From assembly GCA_905477785.1 (NCBI GenBank), contig CAJQGR010000010.1:1-64000 (forward strand): 64,000 nt of DNA, in the 5' to 3' direction. This document shows positions 26,226-35,533 of this stretch, one piece after another; the stretch's first letter is position 1; each line of letters opens with the position of its first letter. The notes below the pieces were generated by a model, which worked only from the letters and a program-made list of their open reading frames with translations, ran no database searches and was not told where the DNA came from. The stretch is from an uncultured Hellea sp. GTDB taxonomy: Bacteria > Pseudomonadota > Alphaproteobacteria > Caulobacterales > Maricaulaceae. The translations under genes and the position numbers were made by a program.

Positions 26226-27678
26226 ATTAATGAAATATTATTTTGGTATAATCTCAGCACTAATTTTGACTAGTTGTTCGACTATAAGTGGAATAGGTGA
26301 CGCCGTAGGCTCAATTAATCCATTTGATAGGTCAGATGAAAAATCTAAGGCAGCTCAAGGTAAAGTCGCTGGAGAAACAGATAGGATATCTATTTTAGAA
26401 TTAAATGAAACACTAAAAGAATCAGAAAATATAAAACCAGAACAAATTGTTTTGCCACCTGCTTACTCAAATGTTAGCTGGCCCCAAGTTGGGGGTAATG
26501 CAGCTCATGCTTTACAGCACACAGATGCAAAAGGAAGTTTTCGTAAACTTTGGTCTAAAAGTACAGGTAAAGGTTCTAATCGAAAAGGAAGAGTTGTTGC
26601 TCCCCCTGTCACAGATGGTGGCTATATATATACTATGGATGGAAATAACTTAATTACTGCTATGGACGTTATTTCAGGAAATAAATTATGGAAGTATAAG
26701 GTGGCTTTAACAGAACGGCAAAGAACACGTAAAGGAAGAGTGGGTGTTATAGAACGTGTTCGAGACCCTCTTTCACTTTTGGATGGATCAGGAACTGATA
26801 AAGAGTCTGTTGGCGGTGGTATCGCTGTAGAAAATGGGAAGTTATTTGTTACATCAGGATTGGGTGTGGTGAGCGGTTTAGATTCTAAGACCGGGGAAGA
26901 GATATGGCGTACTGTTACTAGAACCCCGATGCACTCTGCACCCACTTCTGCGGGTGGGCGTGTGTTTGCTGTTTCGGATGATAACGAATTATTTGCTTTC
27001 AACGCTGAAACCGGAGAAGTTATTTGGACTTATCAGGGAATAGTTGAAAGTGCTAGGATGCTAACTGCTCCCAGCCCTGCTGTCGTTGGGGATACAGTTA
27101 TATCTGGTTTTGCTTCAGGTGAGTTAATAGCATTAAGAGTGCAAAATGGAAGTGTCCTTTGGCAAGATGCTCTATCTTCAGCAGGGCAATTAACACCCTT
27201 AGCCTCACTGAATGACATTGCTTCAGGACCAGTGGTGGATGATGGATATGTTATTGCATCAGCTCAGTCAGGAGTAACTAGTGCTTTTGATTTACGAACT
27301 GGACAGAGAATATGGACGCAGCCTGCTGGTTCGTTAAATTTTCCATTACTAGCTGGAGACTTTGTTTACCTAGCTATGACGGATGGTCGAATTATATGCA
27401 TGTCTAAAACTGATGGTTCAGTAATTTGGATTAAACAGCTTCGATCTCACAAAAACATCAAGAAAAAGAAGAAACGCATATCTTATTCCGGTCCAATATT
27501 TGTGGGTGAAAGACTTATGGTCATGTCATCAAGAGGTAAAGCAATAACATTAAATCCTTATGATGGGACTATAATTGATGAATTTAAAATTGGTGGAAAT
27601 GTTTTTATTGCTCCGGTAATTGCGAATGAAACAGTATTCGTTATGACTAATTCTGCTAAACTTATCGCTTTCCGGTAG
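26215..27678 (+). CDS. bamB: Outer membrane assembly lipoprotein BamB
   Basis: A 487-residue lipoprotein. The signal ends with ALILTSC, the lipidated Cys near residue 22. After a polar linker (to about residue 80) comes an eight-bladed PQQ-like propeller with repeats of the form G..LW.Y and AL...TG...W, for example DVISGNKLWKYK, DSKTGEEIWRT, NAETGEVIWTY and DLRTGQRIWTQ. BamB is the beta-propeller scaffold of the BAM complex that inserts outer membrane proteins. Synteny with yfgM and der agrees. Confidence 0.9.
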   Translation: MKIKLMKYYFGIISALILTSCSTISGIGDAVGSINPFDRSDEKSKAAQGKVAGETDRISILELNETLKESENIKPEQIVLPPAYSNVSWPQVGGNAAHALQHTDAKGSFRKLWSKSTGKGSNRKGRVVAPPVTDGGYIYTMDGNNLITAMDVISGNKLWKYKVALTERQRTRKGRVGVIERVRDPLSLLDGSGTDKESVGGGIAVENGKLFVTSGLGVVSGLDSKTGEEIWRTVTRTPMHSAPTSAGGRVFAVSDDNELFAFNAETGEVIWTYQGIVESARMLTAPSPAVVGDTVISGFASGELIALRVQNGSVLWQDALSSAGQLTPLASLNDIASGPVVDDGYVIASAQSGVTSAFDLRTGQRIWTQPAGSLNFPLLAGDFVYLAMTDGRIICMSKTDGSVIWIKQLRSHKNIKKKKKRISYSGPIFVGERLMVMSSRGKAITLNPYDGTIIDEFKIGGNVFIAPVIANETVFVMTNSAKLIAFR

Positions 27679-27688
27679 TTATACAAAT

Positions 27689-29143
27689 ATGTCCATTGAT
27701 TCAGGTAATTTCAAGGATAATGAATCCAATTTAGAAACACCCGGAGAGCTTCGACCTGCAAAAATTGCAATCGTTGGAAGACCTAATGTTGGAAAATCAA
27801 CGATATTTAATCGTTTAGCAGGTAAGAAATTAGCGATTGTTAACGATACTCCTGGTGTAACAAGAGACATTCGTGAGGTAAGGTCAAAGCTTCGAGGCCA
27901 TAATATGGTGCTGATGGATACTGCTGGTTTCGAGAATGCTAAAGGTCACAAAATTGAAGCTAAAATGCGAGCCCAAACTGAGTCGGCTGTGCTTGATGCT
28001 GATATCATTTTGTTTGTATATGATGCACGTGAGGGTGTTACCCCACTTGACCGTACTTTTGCTGAATTTGTAAGACGAAGTAATAAAACGACCTTTCTAG
28101 TAGCTAATAAATGTGAAAGTTCTGCTGCAGACGCAGGAATTACTGATGGTTACTCTTTAGGAATGGGAGACCCCATAGAGGTAGCGGCTGAGCATAATAT
28201 TGGTTTTGGAGAGCTTGATGATATGGTTGAGCTTGCCTTGCGCGATGTTGATTTAAGTCTTCGAAATGATAATATTGATTATGAAGAGGCCCCTGTTCGT
28301 ATTGCTATAGTGGGTAGGCCAAATGCCGGTAAATCTACATTAATCAATACTTTAATTGGTGAAAATAGACTTCTAGTTGGACCTGAAGCTGGTATTACCC
28401 GCGACTCTATAACAATCGACTATATGTGGCAAGATCGCCGTGTTCAATTCCATGATACTGCTGGATTACGTAAAAAATCAAAAGTACATGAAACTCTGGA
28501 AGTACTGTCAGTGCAAGACACATTGAGGGCAATTAAATTTGCACAGGTTGTTATCTTATTGATGGACTCAACTAAGCCATTAGATAAGCAGGACCTTCAA
28601 ATAGCCGCACTATGTGAACGTGAAGGTAGAGCACTTGTTTTGGGAGCTTCAAAGTGGGATTTAGTAAAAAACAAGTCAGAGACTTCAAAATTTCTACGTG
28701 ATGAAACTAAGAGATTATTACCTCAATTAAAAGGCTTAGAAATAATTATGTTTTCTGGACTAACGGGTAAAAGTGTTGATCGTTTATTACCAGCTATTGA
28801 ACGCGTGCAGATTAATTGGTCAGCCAAAGTTAAAACATCGGATTTAAATGACTGGTTACGCGAAAAAGTACAGCGGCACCCACCTCCAGCTGTAAATGGT
28901 AGACGTATTAAACCAAAATATATCTCTCAGACTAAAACAAGACCTCCTACATTTATATTAAAGTGTTCAAGGGCTACAAAGTTGCCTGAAAGTTACAAAA
29001 GATATTTGATTAATGGTCTTAGAGAGGATTTTGATCTACCATCCGTTCCAATCAGATTTTTTGTGAGAGCGGATGAAAACCCTTATGATAATACTGTTCG
29101 CAAACAAGGAATAGAGCCTTTGCGGAAAAAGGATAGGCCTTAA
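27689..29143 (+). CDS. der: Ribosome biogenesis GTPase Der (EngA)
   Basis: A 484-residue double-GTPase. The first G domain has GRPNVGKSTIFNRL, DTAG and NKCE; the second, from about residue 205, has GRPNAGKSTLINTL, DTAG and a SKWD motif in place of NKxD. A C-terminal KH-like domain follows (about 375-475). Der acts in maturation of the 50S ribosomal subunit. The N-terminal extension of about 25 polar residues precedes the first domain. It is convergent with aroC, whose stop is adjacent. Confidence 0.95.
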   Translation: MSIDSGNFKDNESNLETPGELRPAKIAIVGRPNVGKSTIFNRLAGKKLAIVNDTPGVTRDIREVRSKLRGHNMVLMDTAGFENAKGHKIEAKMRAQTESAVLDADIILFVYDAREGVTPLDRTFAEFVRRSNKTTFLVANKCESSAADAGITDGYSLGMGDPIEVAAEHNIGFGELDDMVELALRDVDLSLRNDNIDYEEAPVRIAIVGRPNAGKSTLINTLIGENRLLVGPEAGITRDSITIDYMWQDRRVQFHDTAGLRKKSKVHETLEVLSVQDTLRAIKFAQVVILLMDSTKPLDKQDLQIAALCEREGRALVLGASKWDLVKNKSETSKFLRDETKRLLPQLKGLEIIMFSGLTGKSVDRLLPAIERVQINWSAKVKTSDLNDWLREKVQRHPPPAVNGRRIKPKYISQTKTRPPTFILKCSRATKLPESYKRYLINGLREDFDLPSVPIRFFVRADENPYDNTVRKQGIEPLRKKDRP

Positions 29144-30214
29144 TTAACCTATTTGCCCTCTGTGTCTAAGCTTATGGTCTGCAAGTACACAAGCTAGCAT
29201 TGCCTCTGCCACAGGCACACCTCTTATTCCGACGCAAGGGTCATGTCTTCCTTTTGTTTTCAAATCAATTTCTTGTCCATCAGAATTGATGCTTTGAACG
29301 GTTTTTAATATTGAGGATGTTGGCTTAATCGCTATGCGAACTATGATATCATCTCCATTAGATATACCTCCTAATATTCCGCCGGAATTATTACTTAGAA
29401 AATGTGGTTTACCTTTGTTCATTCTTAATTCATCAGCATTTTGAGTGCCGTTCCATCCAGCTGAATTAAAGCCAGCTCCTATTTCAACACCTTTTGCTGC
29501 ATTTATACTCATCATACCCATTGCGATATCAGAGTCTAATTTTCCATAAATTGGAGCACCCCATCCGGCAGGAACACCAGAGGCGTTTATTTCAATAACA
29601 GCTCCTACTGAATTACCCTCTTTTCTGATGGAGTCTAAATAAGATTCCCAGTTTGAAACTGAATCAGGGTCAGGACACCAGAATGGATTGTTATCTGTTA
29701 CATCCAAATTAAATTTTGTTCTATTAATTTTTAATTCCCCAATCTGAACAACAGCTCCCCTTATTTTTATATCTTTTCCCAGGACTTTTCTAGCAATTGC
29801 CCCAGCTGCAACACGATTAGCAGTTTCACGTGCAGAACTTCTACCCCCACCCCTATAATCACGTATTCCATACTTATTCTGATACGTCATATCCGCATGG
29901 CCTGGGCGATAACTTGATTTTATCTCTGAATAATCTTTACTTCGTTGATCTGTATTTTCTATCATTAAACTAATTGGAGTTCCTGTGGTTTTTCCTTCAA
30001 ATACCCCAGATAAAATTTTAACAAGATCAGCTTCTCTTCTTTGAGTAACGAAACGTGAAGTACCTGGTTTTCTTTTATTTAAGTATTTTTGAATGTCGAA
30101 TTCAGATAATTCAACAAGTGGGGGGCAGCCGTCTATAACGCAGCCTATAGCTGGTCCGTGACTTTCTCCCCATGTAGTAAATCGAAATAGGTGTCCAAAG
30201 GTATTGTGTGACAT
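29144..30214 (-). CDS. aroC: Chorismate synthase
   Basis: A 356-residue enzyme converting EPSP to chorismate with reduced FMN, the last step of the shikimate pathway. Conserved blocks are [50 protein letters not shown] and the C-terminal [17 protein letters not shown]. Length matches the family. A 12-bp perfect palindrome TTAGACGTCTAA lies 11 bases upstream of the start codon. Confidence 0.95.
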   Translation of the reverse strand: MSHNTFGHLFRFTTWGESHGPAIGCVIDGCPPLVELSEFDIQKYLNKRKPGTSRFVTQRREADLVKILSGVFEGKTTGTPISLMIENTDQRSKDYSEIKSSYRPGHADMTYQNKYGIRDYRGGGRSSARETANRVAAGAIARKVLGKDIKIRGAVVQIGELKINRTKFNLDVTDNNPFWCPDPDSVSNWESYLDSIRKEGNSVGAVIEINASGVPAGWGAPIYGKLDSDIAMGMMSINAAKGVEIGAGFNSAGWNGTQNADELRMNKGKPHFLSNNSGGILGGISNGDDIIVRIAIKPTSSILKTVQSINSDGQEIDLKTKGRHDPCVGIRGVPVAEAMLACVLADHKLRHRGQIG

Positions 30215-30224
30215 ATTAATATCT

Positions 30225-30236
30225 TTAGACGTCTAA
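30225..30236. promoter_or_regulatory. Perfect 12-bp palindrome upstream of aroC
   Basis: TTAGACGTCTAA reads the same on both strands and sits in the aroC leader, 11 bases before its start codon. It could be an operator or a chance palindrome. No regulator is suggested by the sequence. Confidence 0.25.
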
Positions 30237-30299
30237 GATATATAATGCCAGAGGAAGTTGACTAATATTTAACAAATATATCAATTTATATATTATTTA

Positions 30300-30331
30300 A
30301 AAATAAAAAATGGAGGGTTTAACCCTCCATT
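30300..30331 (-). terminator. Rho-independent terminator of the Oar-like receptor
   Basis: ATGGAGGG, loop TTTAA, CCCTCCAT forms a strong hairpin; read on the minus strand it is followed by TTTTTTATTT. It is 25 bases after the stop codon of the receptor gene at 30356. Confidence 0.9.
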
Positions 30332-30355
30332 ATATAGTTCGAGACTTACGTTAAA

Positions 30356-33300
30356 TTAAAAATTATAATTAGCACCAAATCTGATTTCATATGCTGAAGC
30401 ATCGAAACTTGTTGAGAATGGTTGTCCTTCCACCAATGTGCGAGGGAAACCAGGTTGCTCAAGAACGCCCCATTTGTCATTAATTAGATTAGTTAGATTA
30501 TCAATGACCATGAACACTTGCGCTCTGTCGCCATCACGCATGCCTGGCAATTCCTGAGAAATTTTTAAGTCAACTTTAGTCCAGCTTGGGCCAGTGAACT
30601 GATTTCTAGTTGTACCTTGTTGAAGGATGCTTGAGTTACCTAAAAATGGAGTGAAACTATAGATACTATTTTCTACTCCATCTTGGGTGCGGCTGTATGG
30701 ACGTCCTGAGCTAGATTGGAAGAAAGCAAAGATACGAGTATCATAGTCTTTCCAAAAATCTTTTGTGTAAGATACTGAACCTGAAAAACGATGCTTAATA
30801 TTATAATTCGAAGGAGCTAATACCTCTTCTTCTGGGTCTAGAAATGCTCTGTTGTTATAGTTTGAAAACGCAACAGAACTTGTCATAGGCGATACATCTT
30901 TTGCATTTGAGTAAGCATAACCAAAGGTCGCTGCCCATCCACTATCCCAGTCCTTTGAAATACCGAGAGAGGCTACAAAAGCTTCATTTCCAATTTCACT
31001 ATTAGTCAAAGTAAAGGCATCCATGTTAGGACTGTCATATGTCGGGTATGTAACGCCATCGACAATGCGTGTTCCATCTTGGATAAGGTCAGCACGTTTA
31101 ATTATTGCCGTATCTTTACTTTTGGAAATTAATAGGTCGGCTTGGAACAACCATGGACCACCAAATATATCCTCACCAGTATTAAAATCTGGTGTCCATG
31201 TAGCACCAAGGGAGTATTTCCAATCGGATGGAATTTTAAAGTCAGGGTCAAGGTAGTTAAGTTCAAAATTACTACCTACTCCAGTAGCCACTGAATCATA
31301 GACTACATCTGGTATTGCATAACCAGCAAAGTTAGGAACTCCTTCTTCAGCACCAGAGTATGTTTGAGCAAACAAGTCGATTGGATTTGGCTGCCCACCA
31401 CGACCAGCACGTGCTAGTGCACCCACTTGATCAATATTATTTGCTGAATAGTTGTTTGAAAGCCAAACATTTGGATTACCACCTGAGTATCTACCAATTC
31501 CGCCTCGAAGTTGTAAGTCATCAGCCGCGTCCCATGTAAATGCTAAACGAGGCTGCAATAGGCTTTTGCCATCGAGTGTTTGAGAATTAGAGAATCCATA
31601 TTCTTGAAGAAAATCAGGATTTTCTGTTGGTGCGTCTGAAGTTGTATACCAATCAAAACGTGCACCAGCTATAACAGACAAGCTGTCATTTAATTGAATT
31701 TCGTCTTGAGCGTATACTGTATTGATAGCATAACCCCAATCAGCAGCTGCATCTACAGGGTTTTGCGATGGTGCGTTATTATAGTATATACGATCGACTT
31801 GGCCAGCCTCGAATTCATCAATACCACGAAAACGGAGCTCTGTTTCTGTATGTTGCACAAATAAATTAAAGATGTTCAAATTACGGTGTTCTGCACCGAA
31901 TAGTAATGAATGGTTTCCGGCATCATAGTTTGCCCTAAAAGACAAATCTAACTGATCATAAGCTAATTTGTTTGCTTGACGGCTATCATCGCCACCCAAG
32001 TAGACTGTTACGCCACGGTCGGTACGTATTTGGATTTCTCCAAAATCATTTCCACCAATTGAACGCACATCATTTTCAAGATCCAGATAACCTACTCTAA
32101 CTTCTGTTGAGAAATTGTCTGACCAGTCTGAATAGATGGCTCCAGATATGGACTCAAGCTTAGAGCCTCTGTTGTAAAGGTGATTTGAGAATTCATATTC
32201 ATTACTATCCCCGTCAGAACGTACTGTGTTGAAGCCATCATTATAATTATATGTGAAGGCAGCTCTGTGCTGGTCATTAATATTCCAGTCGAGCTTAACT
32301 AATATTTTTTCATCGGCATTGGCAAAGCTTGAAGGCGTTGTGCCTGGGTTATATTGATAAACGCGATTAGAGATTTCTGAAATTCGGTCAAGTTCCGCTT
32401 GGCTGACCTGAAAATTACCCGTTCCAATAGTTTGGTCTAGATTAAATGTATTCGCACCCTCTAGTTTTTCATAAGCTACATTGAAGAAGAGCTTATCTTT
32501 GATGATTGGGCCATTTACGTTTATGCCATAACGGATTTCATCATAATCATTGTAATTTGCATCTCTTCCATCAACTTTTTTTCCACGGAGTCCGTTATCA
32601 GTGTAATCCATAAATGCGCCGCCGTGAATTTCATTCGTACCCGATTTCGTAACTGAGTTAATGTTACATGCTGTAAATCCACCGTATTTTACATCAAAAG
32701 GAGCAATCTCAACGGAAACTTGTTCAATAGCATCAAAAGGAAATGGTTGGCGCTCTGTAGGGTATCCATTTGAATTTAAACCAAAAGCATCATTCATAGA
32801 GATACCGTCAAGTGTTATTGAGTTGAATCTTGAACTTTGCCCTACGCACTGTACTGAGTTTATATCTCCTCTGGATTCGTCCACATAAACTCTAGGGTCT
32901 AATCTAATAATATCAGCAATATTTCTGTTTATTGCAGGTGCATTTTCTAATGTTACCTGACTGAATGTTGCACTAGGGCCAACTGCTACATCTGCTAAAA
33001 CTTGCTTTTGAGCCACAACAATGATTTCGTCCACGGAACTGCTTGCATCAAGAGAAAAGTTCATCGAGGTCGAACCACCGAGTGAAAGGCTGATGTTTTC
33101 CACGCGCTTACCTTGGAAACCATTTGCTGACACTGTTACTTCATACTGACCTGAAACGGGCAAGTTTCTAACAGCAAAACTACCAGATACATCAGTTTGC
33201 GCGCTTCTCGTTAAGCTTGTAGCTGTATTTGTTATAGTTACTTGTGCTCCGGATAAAGGTGCATTGCTAGAAGTTGTAACATAACCCTGTACTTCTGATG

Positions 33301-33403
33301 TTGTAACTTGCGCTTGTGCTATTGAACCAAGGCTCATAGCAAGGGCTATAGATGATGCGCTCATGATGGCTTTGAAGCCTAATGAAGTAATGTGTGAGTT
33401 CAT
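30356..33403 (-). CDS. TonB-dependent receptor, Oar-like with N-terminal carboxypeptidase-regulatory domain
   Basis: A 1015-residue outer membrane receptor. A signal peptide ends at AQAQ (about residue 32). Residues about 35-120 form a carboxypeptidase-regulatory-like beta domain (VQGYVTTSSNAPLSGAQV), then a TonB-box-like VDEIIVVA and a plug (FNSITLDGISMNDAFG) with a Cys pair (SVQCVGQ and GGFTACNI). A 22-strand barrel follows, ending in aromatic NYNF. The Oar-like group imports large substrates with TonB energy. Substrate is unknown. It is divergent from the nucleoside salvage block, with a perfect inverted repeat between them, so nucleic-acid-derived substrates are possible. Confidence 0.88.
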   Translation of the reverse strand: MNSHITSLGFKAIMSASSIALAMSLGSIAQAQVTTSEVQGYVTTSSNAPLSGAQVTITNTATSLTRSAQTDVSGSFAVRNLPVSGQYEVTVSANGFQGKRVENISLSLGGSTSMNFSLDASSSVDEIIVVAQKQVLADVAVGPSATFSQVTLENAPAINRNIADIIRLDPRVYVDESRGDINSVQCVGQSSRFNSITLDGISMNDAFGLNSNGYPTERQPFPFDAIEQVSVEIAPFDVKYGGFTACNINSVTKSGTNEIHGGAFMDYTDNGLRGKKVDGRDANYNDYDEIRYGINVNGPIIKDKLFFNVAYEKLEGANTFNLDQTIGTGNFQVSQAELDRISEISNRVYQYNPGTTPSSFANADEKILVKLDWNINDQHRAAFTYNYNDGFNTVRSDGDSNEYEFSNHLYNRGSKLESISGAIYSDWSDNFSTEVRVGYLDLENDVRSIGGNDFGEIQIRTDRGVTVYLGGDDSRQANKLAYDQLDLSFRANYDAGNHSLLFGAEHRNLNIFNLFVQHTETELRFRGIDEFEAGQVDRIYYNNAPSQNPVDAAADWGYAINTVYAQDEIQLNDSLSVIAGARFDWYTTSDAPTENPDFLQEYGFSNSQTLDGKSLLQPRLAFTWDAADDLQLRGGIGRYSGGNPNVWLSNNYSANNIDQVGALARAGRGGQPNPIDLFAQTYSGAEEGVPNFAGYAIPDVVYDSVATGVGSNFELNYLDPDFKIPSDWKYSLGATWTPDFNTGEDIFGGPWLFQADLLISKSKDTAIIKRADLIQDGTRIVDGVTYPTYDSPNMDAFTLTNSEIGNEAFVASLGISKDWDSGWAATFGYAYSNAKDVSPMTSSVAFSNYNNRAFLDPEEEVLAPSNYNIKHRFSGSVSYTKDFWKDYDTRIFAFFQSSSGRPYSRTQDGVENSIYSFTPFLGNSSILQQGTTRNQFTGPSWTKVDLKISQELPGMRDGDRAQVFMVIDNLTNLINDKWGVLEQPGFPRTLVEGQPFSTSFDASAYEIRFGANYNF

Positions 33404-33541
33404 TTAATTCTCTATGGGTTGTGAGATTTATCTCGGGTGAATCATTAAAAAAATTTAATCTTGAGCATTAATACTTATTTTTCGTCCATCATGCCACCTA
33501 TCAACAACAAAAAACTGTGAATTGAAATTATTTTTTTTATA

Positions 33542-33559
33542 TGTTGTACTCTTACAACA
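33542..33559. promoter_or_regulatory. Candidate operator: 7-bp perfect inverted repeat
   Basis: TGTTGTA-CTCT-TACAACA lies in the 241-base divergent region, 85 bases before the kinase start and 138 bases before the receptor start. Symmetry and position suit a dimeric repressor site acting on one or both promoters. No regulator gene is adjacent. Confidence 0.45.
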
Positions 33560-33644
33560 CCTCTGACTTCACTTAATAGAAAATATCATTAGCATCTATA
33601 AGAATGGTTTGTTAGTTAGGGGCTAATTTAAAAAAGTAATATTT

Positions 33645-34277
33645 ATGTCACATATCATAGTTATTTCAGGTGGTAGCTGTTCCGGAAAAACCACTTTAGC
33701 AAGACTCTTACAAGAACGTTTAGGGCCTAATCGCTCCATGATCATTTGTCAGGACGATTATTACCTCGATATACGCGAGAGAGTGACAGATGATAAAATT
33801 CCAAACTTTGATATTCCCGATGCTCTTGATTTTAATTTACTATTAGAAAACCTTGAGTGCCTGAAGGAAAATAAGTCAGTCGTTTTACCTAAGTATGACT
33901 TTTCAGTGCATCAAAGAATTGATTCTTCCAGCCTCACAGATCCAAAAGATTTCATAATTGTAGAAGGTTTATTGTTGTTAGATAATCCTGGAATTAGAAA
34001 TTTTTCCGATTTATCTGTATATCTATCTTGTTCTAAAGACATCCGATTTGAGCGAAGACTTACTAGGGATGTTAAAGAAAGAAAAAGAATAAAGGAATTC
34101 GTTATTAAACAATTTTCGAATGATGTTGAGCCAGCACATATCAAGTACATTAAACCCTCCTCTGTTCATGCAGATTTAATCATAGATCAAAATGACTTTA
34201 TAAATTCTGTTGACCAAGTGCTAGAGACTATTATGGATTTACTTCCTAAGGTTGATTCTAAAAAATCAGTTTGTTAA
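33645..34277 (+). CDS. Uridine-kinase-like nucleoside kinase
   Basis: A 210-residue P-loop kinase. The Walker A GGSCSGKTTLARLL is at residues 7-20; CQDDYYLD, IPDALDFNLL, LPKYDFSVHQRID and IVEGLLLLDNP follow in the order seen in uridine/cytidine kinases, then a lid segment RRLTRDVKERKR. The relative nicotinamide riboside kinase shares several of these motifs. It lies 23 bases upstream of nupC, so phosphorylating an imported nucleoside, trapping it in the cell, is the likely job. Confidence 0.78.
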   Translation: MSHIIVISGGSCSGKTTLARLLQERLGPNRSMIICQDDYYLDIRERVTDDKIPNFDIPDALDFNLLLENLECLKENKSVVLPKYDFSVHQRIDSSSLTDPKDFIIVEGLLLLDNPGIRNFSDLSVYLSCSKDIRFERRLTRDVKERKRIKEFVIKQFSNDVEPAHIKYIKPSSVHADLIIDQNDFINSVDQVLETIMDLLPKVDSKKSVC

Positions 34278-34300
34278 ACACTTCCTCTTAGGGGCAATTT

Positions 34301-35533
34301 ATGAATCATCCAGCTTTTGGCTTAATAGGCGTTTTTCTCATTCTTTTAATGGCATGGCTTTTTTCAGAGGATAGGAAAGCAATAAGACTCAGAACAGTCT
34401 TTATTTGTTTCGCGTTGCAAGTTTTTATAGCTGTTTTAGTATTATATGTACCTTTTGGTCAAAAAGTTCTCACAGGAATGTCTGATCTCGTAATCACTTT
34501 ACTTTCCTATGCTGATGTTGGGATAGATTTTGTATTTGGCGGCTTAGCATCTGAGAATATTGGCTTTAGTTTCTTAATTAGAGTCTTGCCAGTTGTTATT
34601 TTTTTTGCTGCCTTAATGGAGGTTATGTATCACCTTAAAGTTATGCAATTTATTGTACGTCACGCAGGAAGAGCAATATGTAAATTAACAAATACGAGAC
34701 CTGTTGAATCTTTAAATGTGGTAGCCAATATCTTTGTTGGGCAGACTGAAGCACCTTTGAGTCTTAAGCCATATTTGCCAAGTATTTCTCGACCTGAACT
34801 CTTTACTATCATGGTTTCTGGTATGGCTTCAATTGCAGGAACTGTTTTAGCTGGTTATATTCAATTAGGTATCAAGCCTGAATATCTAATTGCAGCTTGC
34901 TTTATGTCGGCCCCTGCAGGGCTATTAATGGCAAAGATAATAATGCCATCCAGTGATGAAGATTTTGATAAACCAGTGGATGAAGTGTTTGATCTCGCTG
35001 ATGACCGTGAACATGCAAATGTTATTTTAGCCGCCGCTGTAGGCGCGCAGAATGGTATGAAGCTTGCTGTTAATATAGGAGCAATGTTGTTAGCTTTCGT
35101 ATCTTTGATTGCTTTATGTAATGGACTTCTTGGTTGGGCTGGAGGTTTTTTTGGCGTTGATAGCTTATCCATGCAAACAATTCTTGGTTTTATATTTGCT
35201 CCTGTAATGCTGGTATTAAATGTTCCATGGGCGGAGGCACAACAAGCTGGAGCTATTTTTGGAGAAAAAATTGTACTTAATGAATTCATAGCATACATAA
35301 GTCTTGTAGATGTGCAGGGACAGCTATCCGAACGTACAGTTGTTGTTTTGACTTTCGCACTTTGTGGGTTTGCTAATTTTAGCTCAATTGCTATTTTGCT
35401 AGGGGGCCTTGGGGCCCTTATTCCTGACCGTATGTCTGAAATGGCAAAGATGGGAATCAAAGCGGTATTTGCTGCTTCTCTTGCAAACTTAATGAACGCT
35501 GCTTTGGCAGGGATACTAATCAGTGGTTTTTAA
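34301..35533 (+). CDS. nupC: Concentrative nucleoside transporter
   Basis: A 410-residue inner membrane transporter of the CNT family, importing nucleosides with H+ or Na+. Characteristic motifs are GQTEAPLSLKPYLP (near residue 147), MVSGMASIAGTVLAGY and CGFANFSSIAILLGGLGAL. About nine or ten hydrophobic segments are visible and the length matches NupC. AGGGG precedes the ATG. It overlaps the convergent dioxygenase gene by 14 bases at the 3' end. Confidence 0.92.
   Translation: MNHPAFGLIGVFLILLMAWLFSEDRKAIRLRTVFICFALQVFIAVLVLYVPFGQKVLTGMSDLVITLLSYADVGIDFVFGGLASENIGFSFLIRVLPVVIFFAALMEVMYHLKVMQFIVRHAGRAICKLTNTRPVESLNVVANIFVGQTEAPLSLKPYLPSISRPELFTIMVSGMASIAGTVLAGYIQLGIKPEYLIAACFMSAPAGLLMAKIIMPSSDEDFDKPVDEVFDLADDREHANVILAAAVGAQNGMKLAVNIGAMLLAFVSLIALCNGLLGWAGGFFGVDSLSMQTILGFIFAPVMLVLNVPWAEAQQAGAIFGEKIVLNEFIAYISLVDVQGQLSERTVVVLTFALCGFANFSSIAILLGGLGALIPDRMSEMAKMGIKAVFAASLANLMNAALAGILISGF

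Noticed and set aside
26622-27218. ORFs of 126 and 61 residues antisense to bamB
   Set aside because: Shadow frames of a recognised beta-propeller gene with no start signal.
34861-35460. 199-residue ORF on the minus strand inside nupC
   Set aside because: It is the antisense shadow of a well-recognised transporter; its Ser/Thr/Ala/Pro-rich translation has no motif and no ribosome site.
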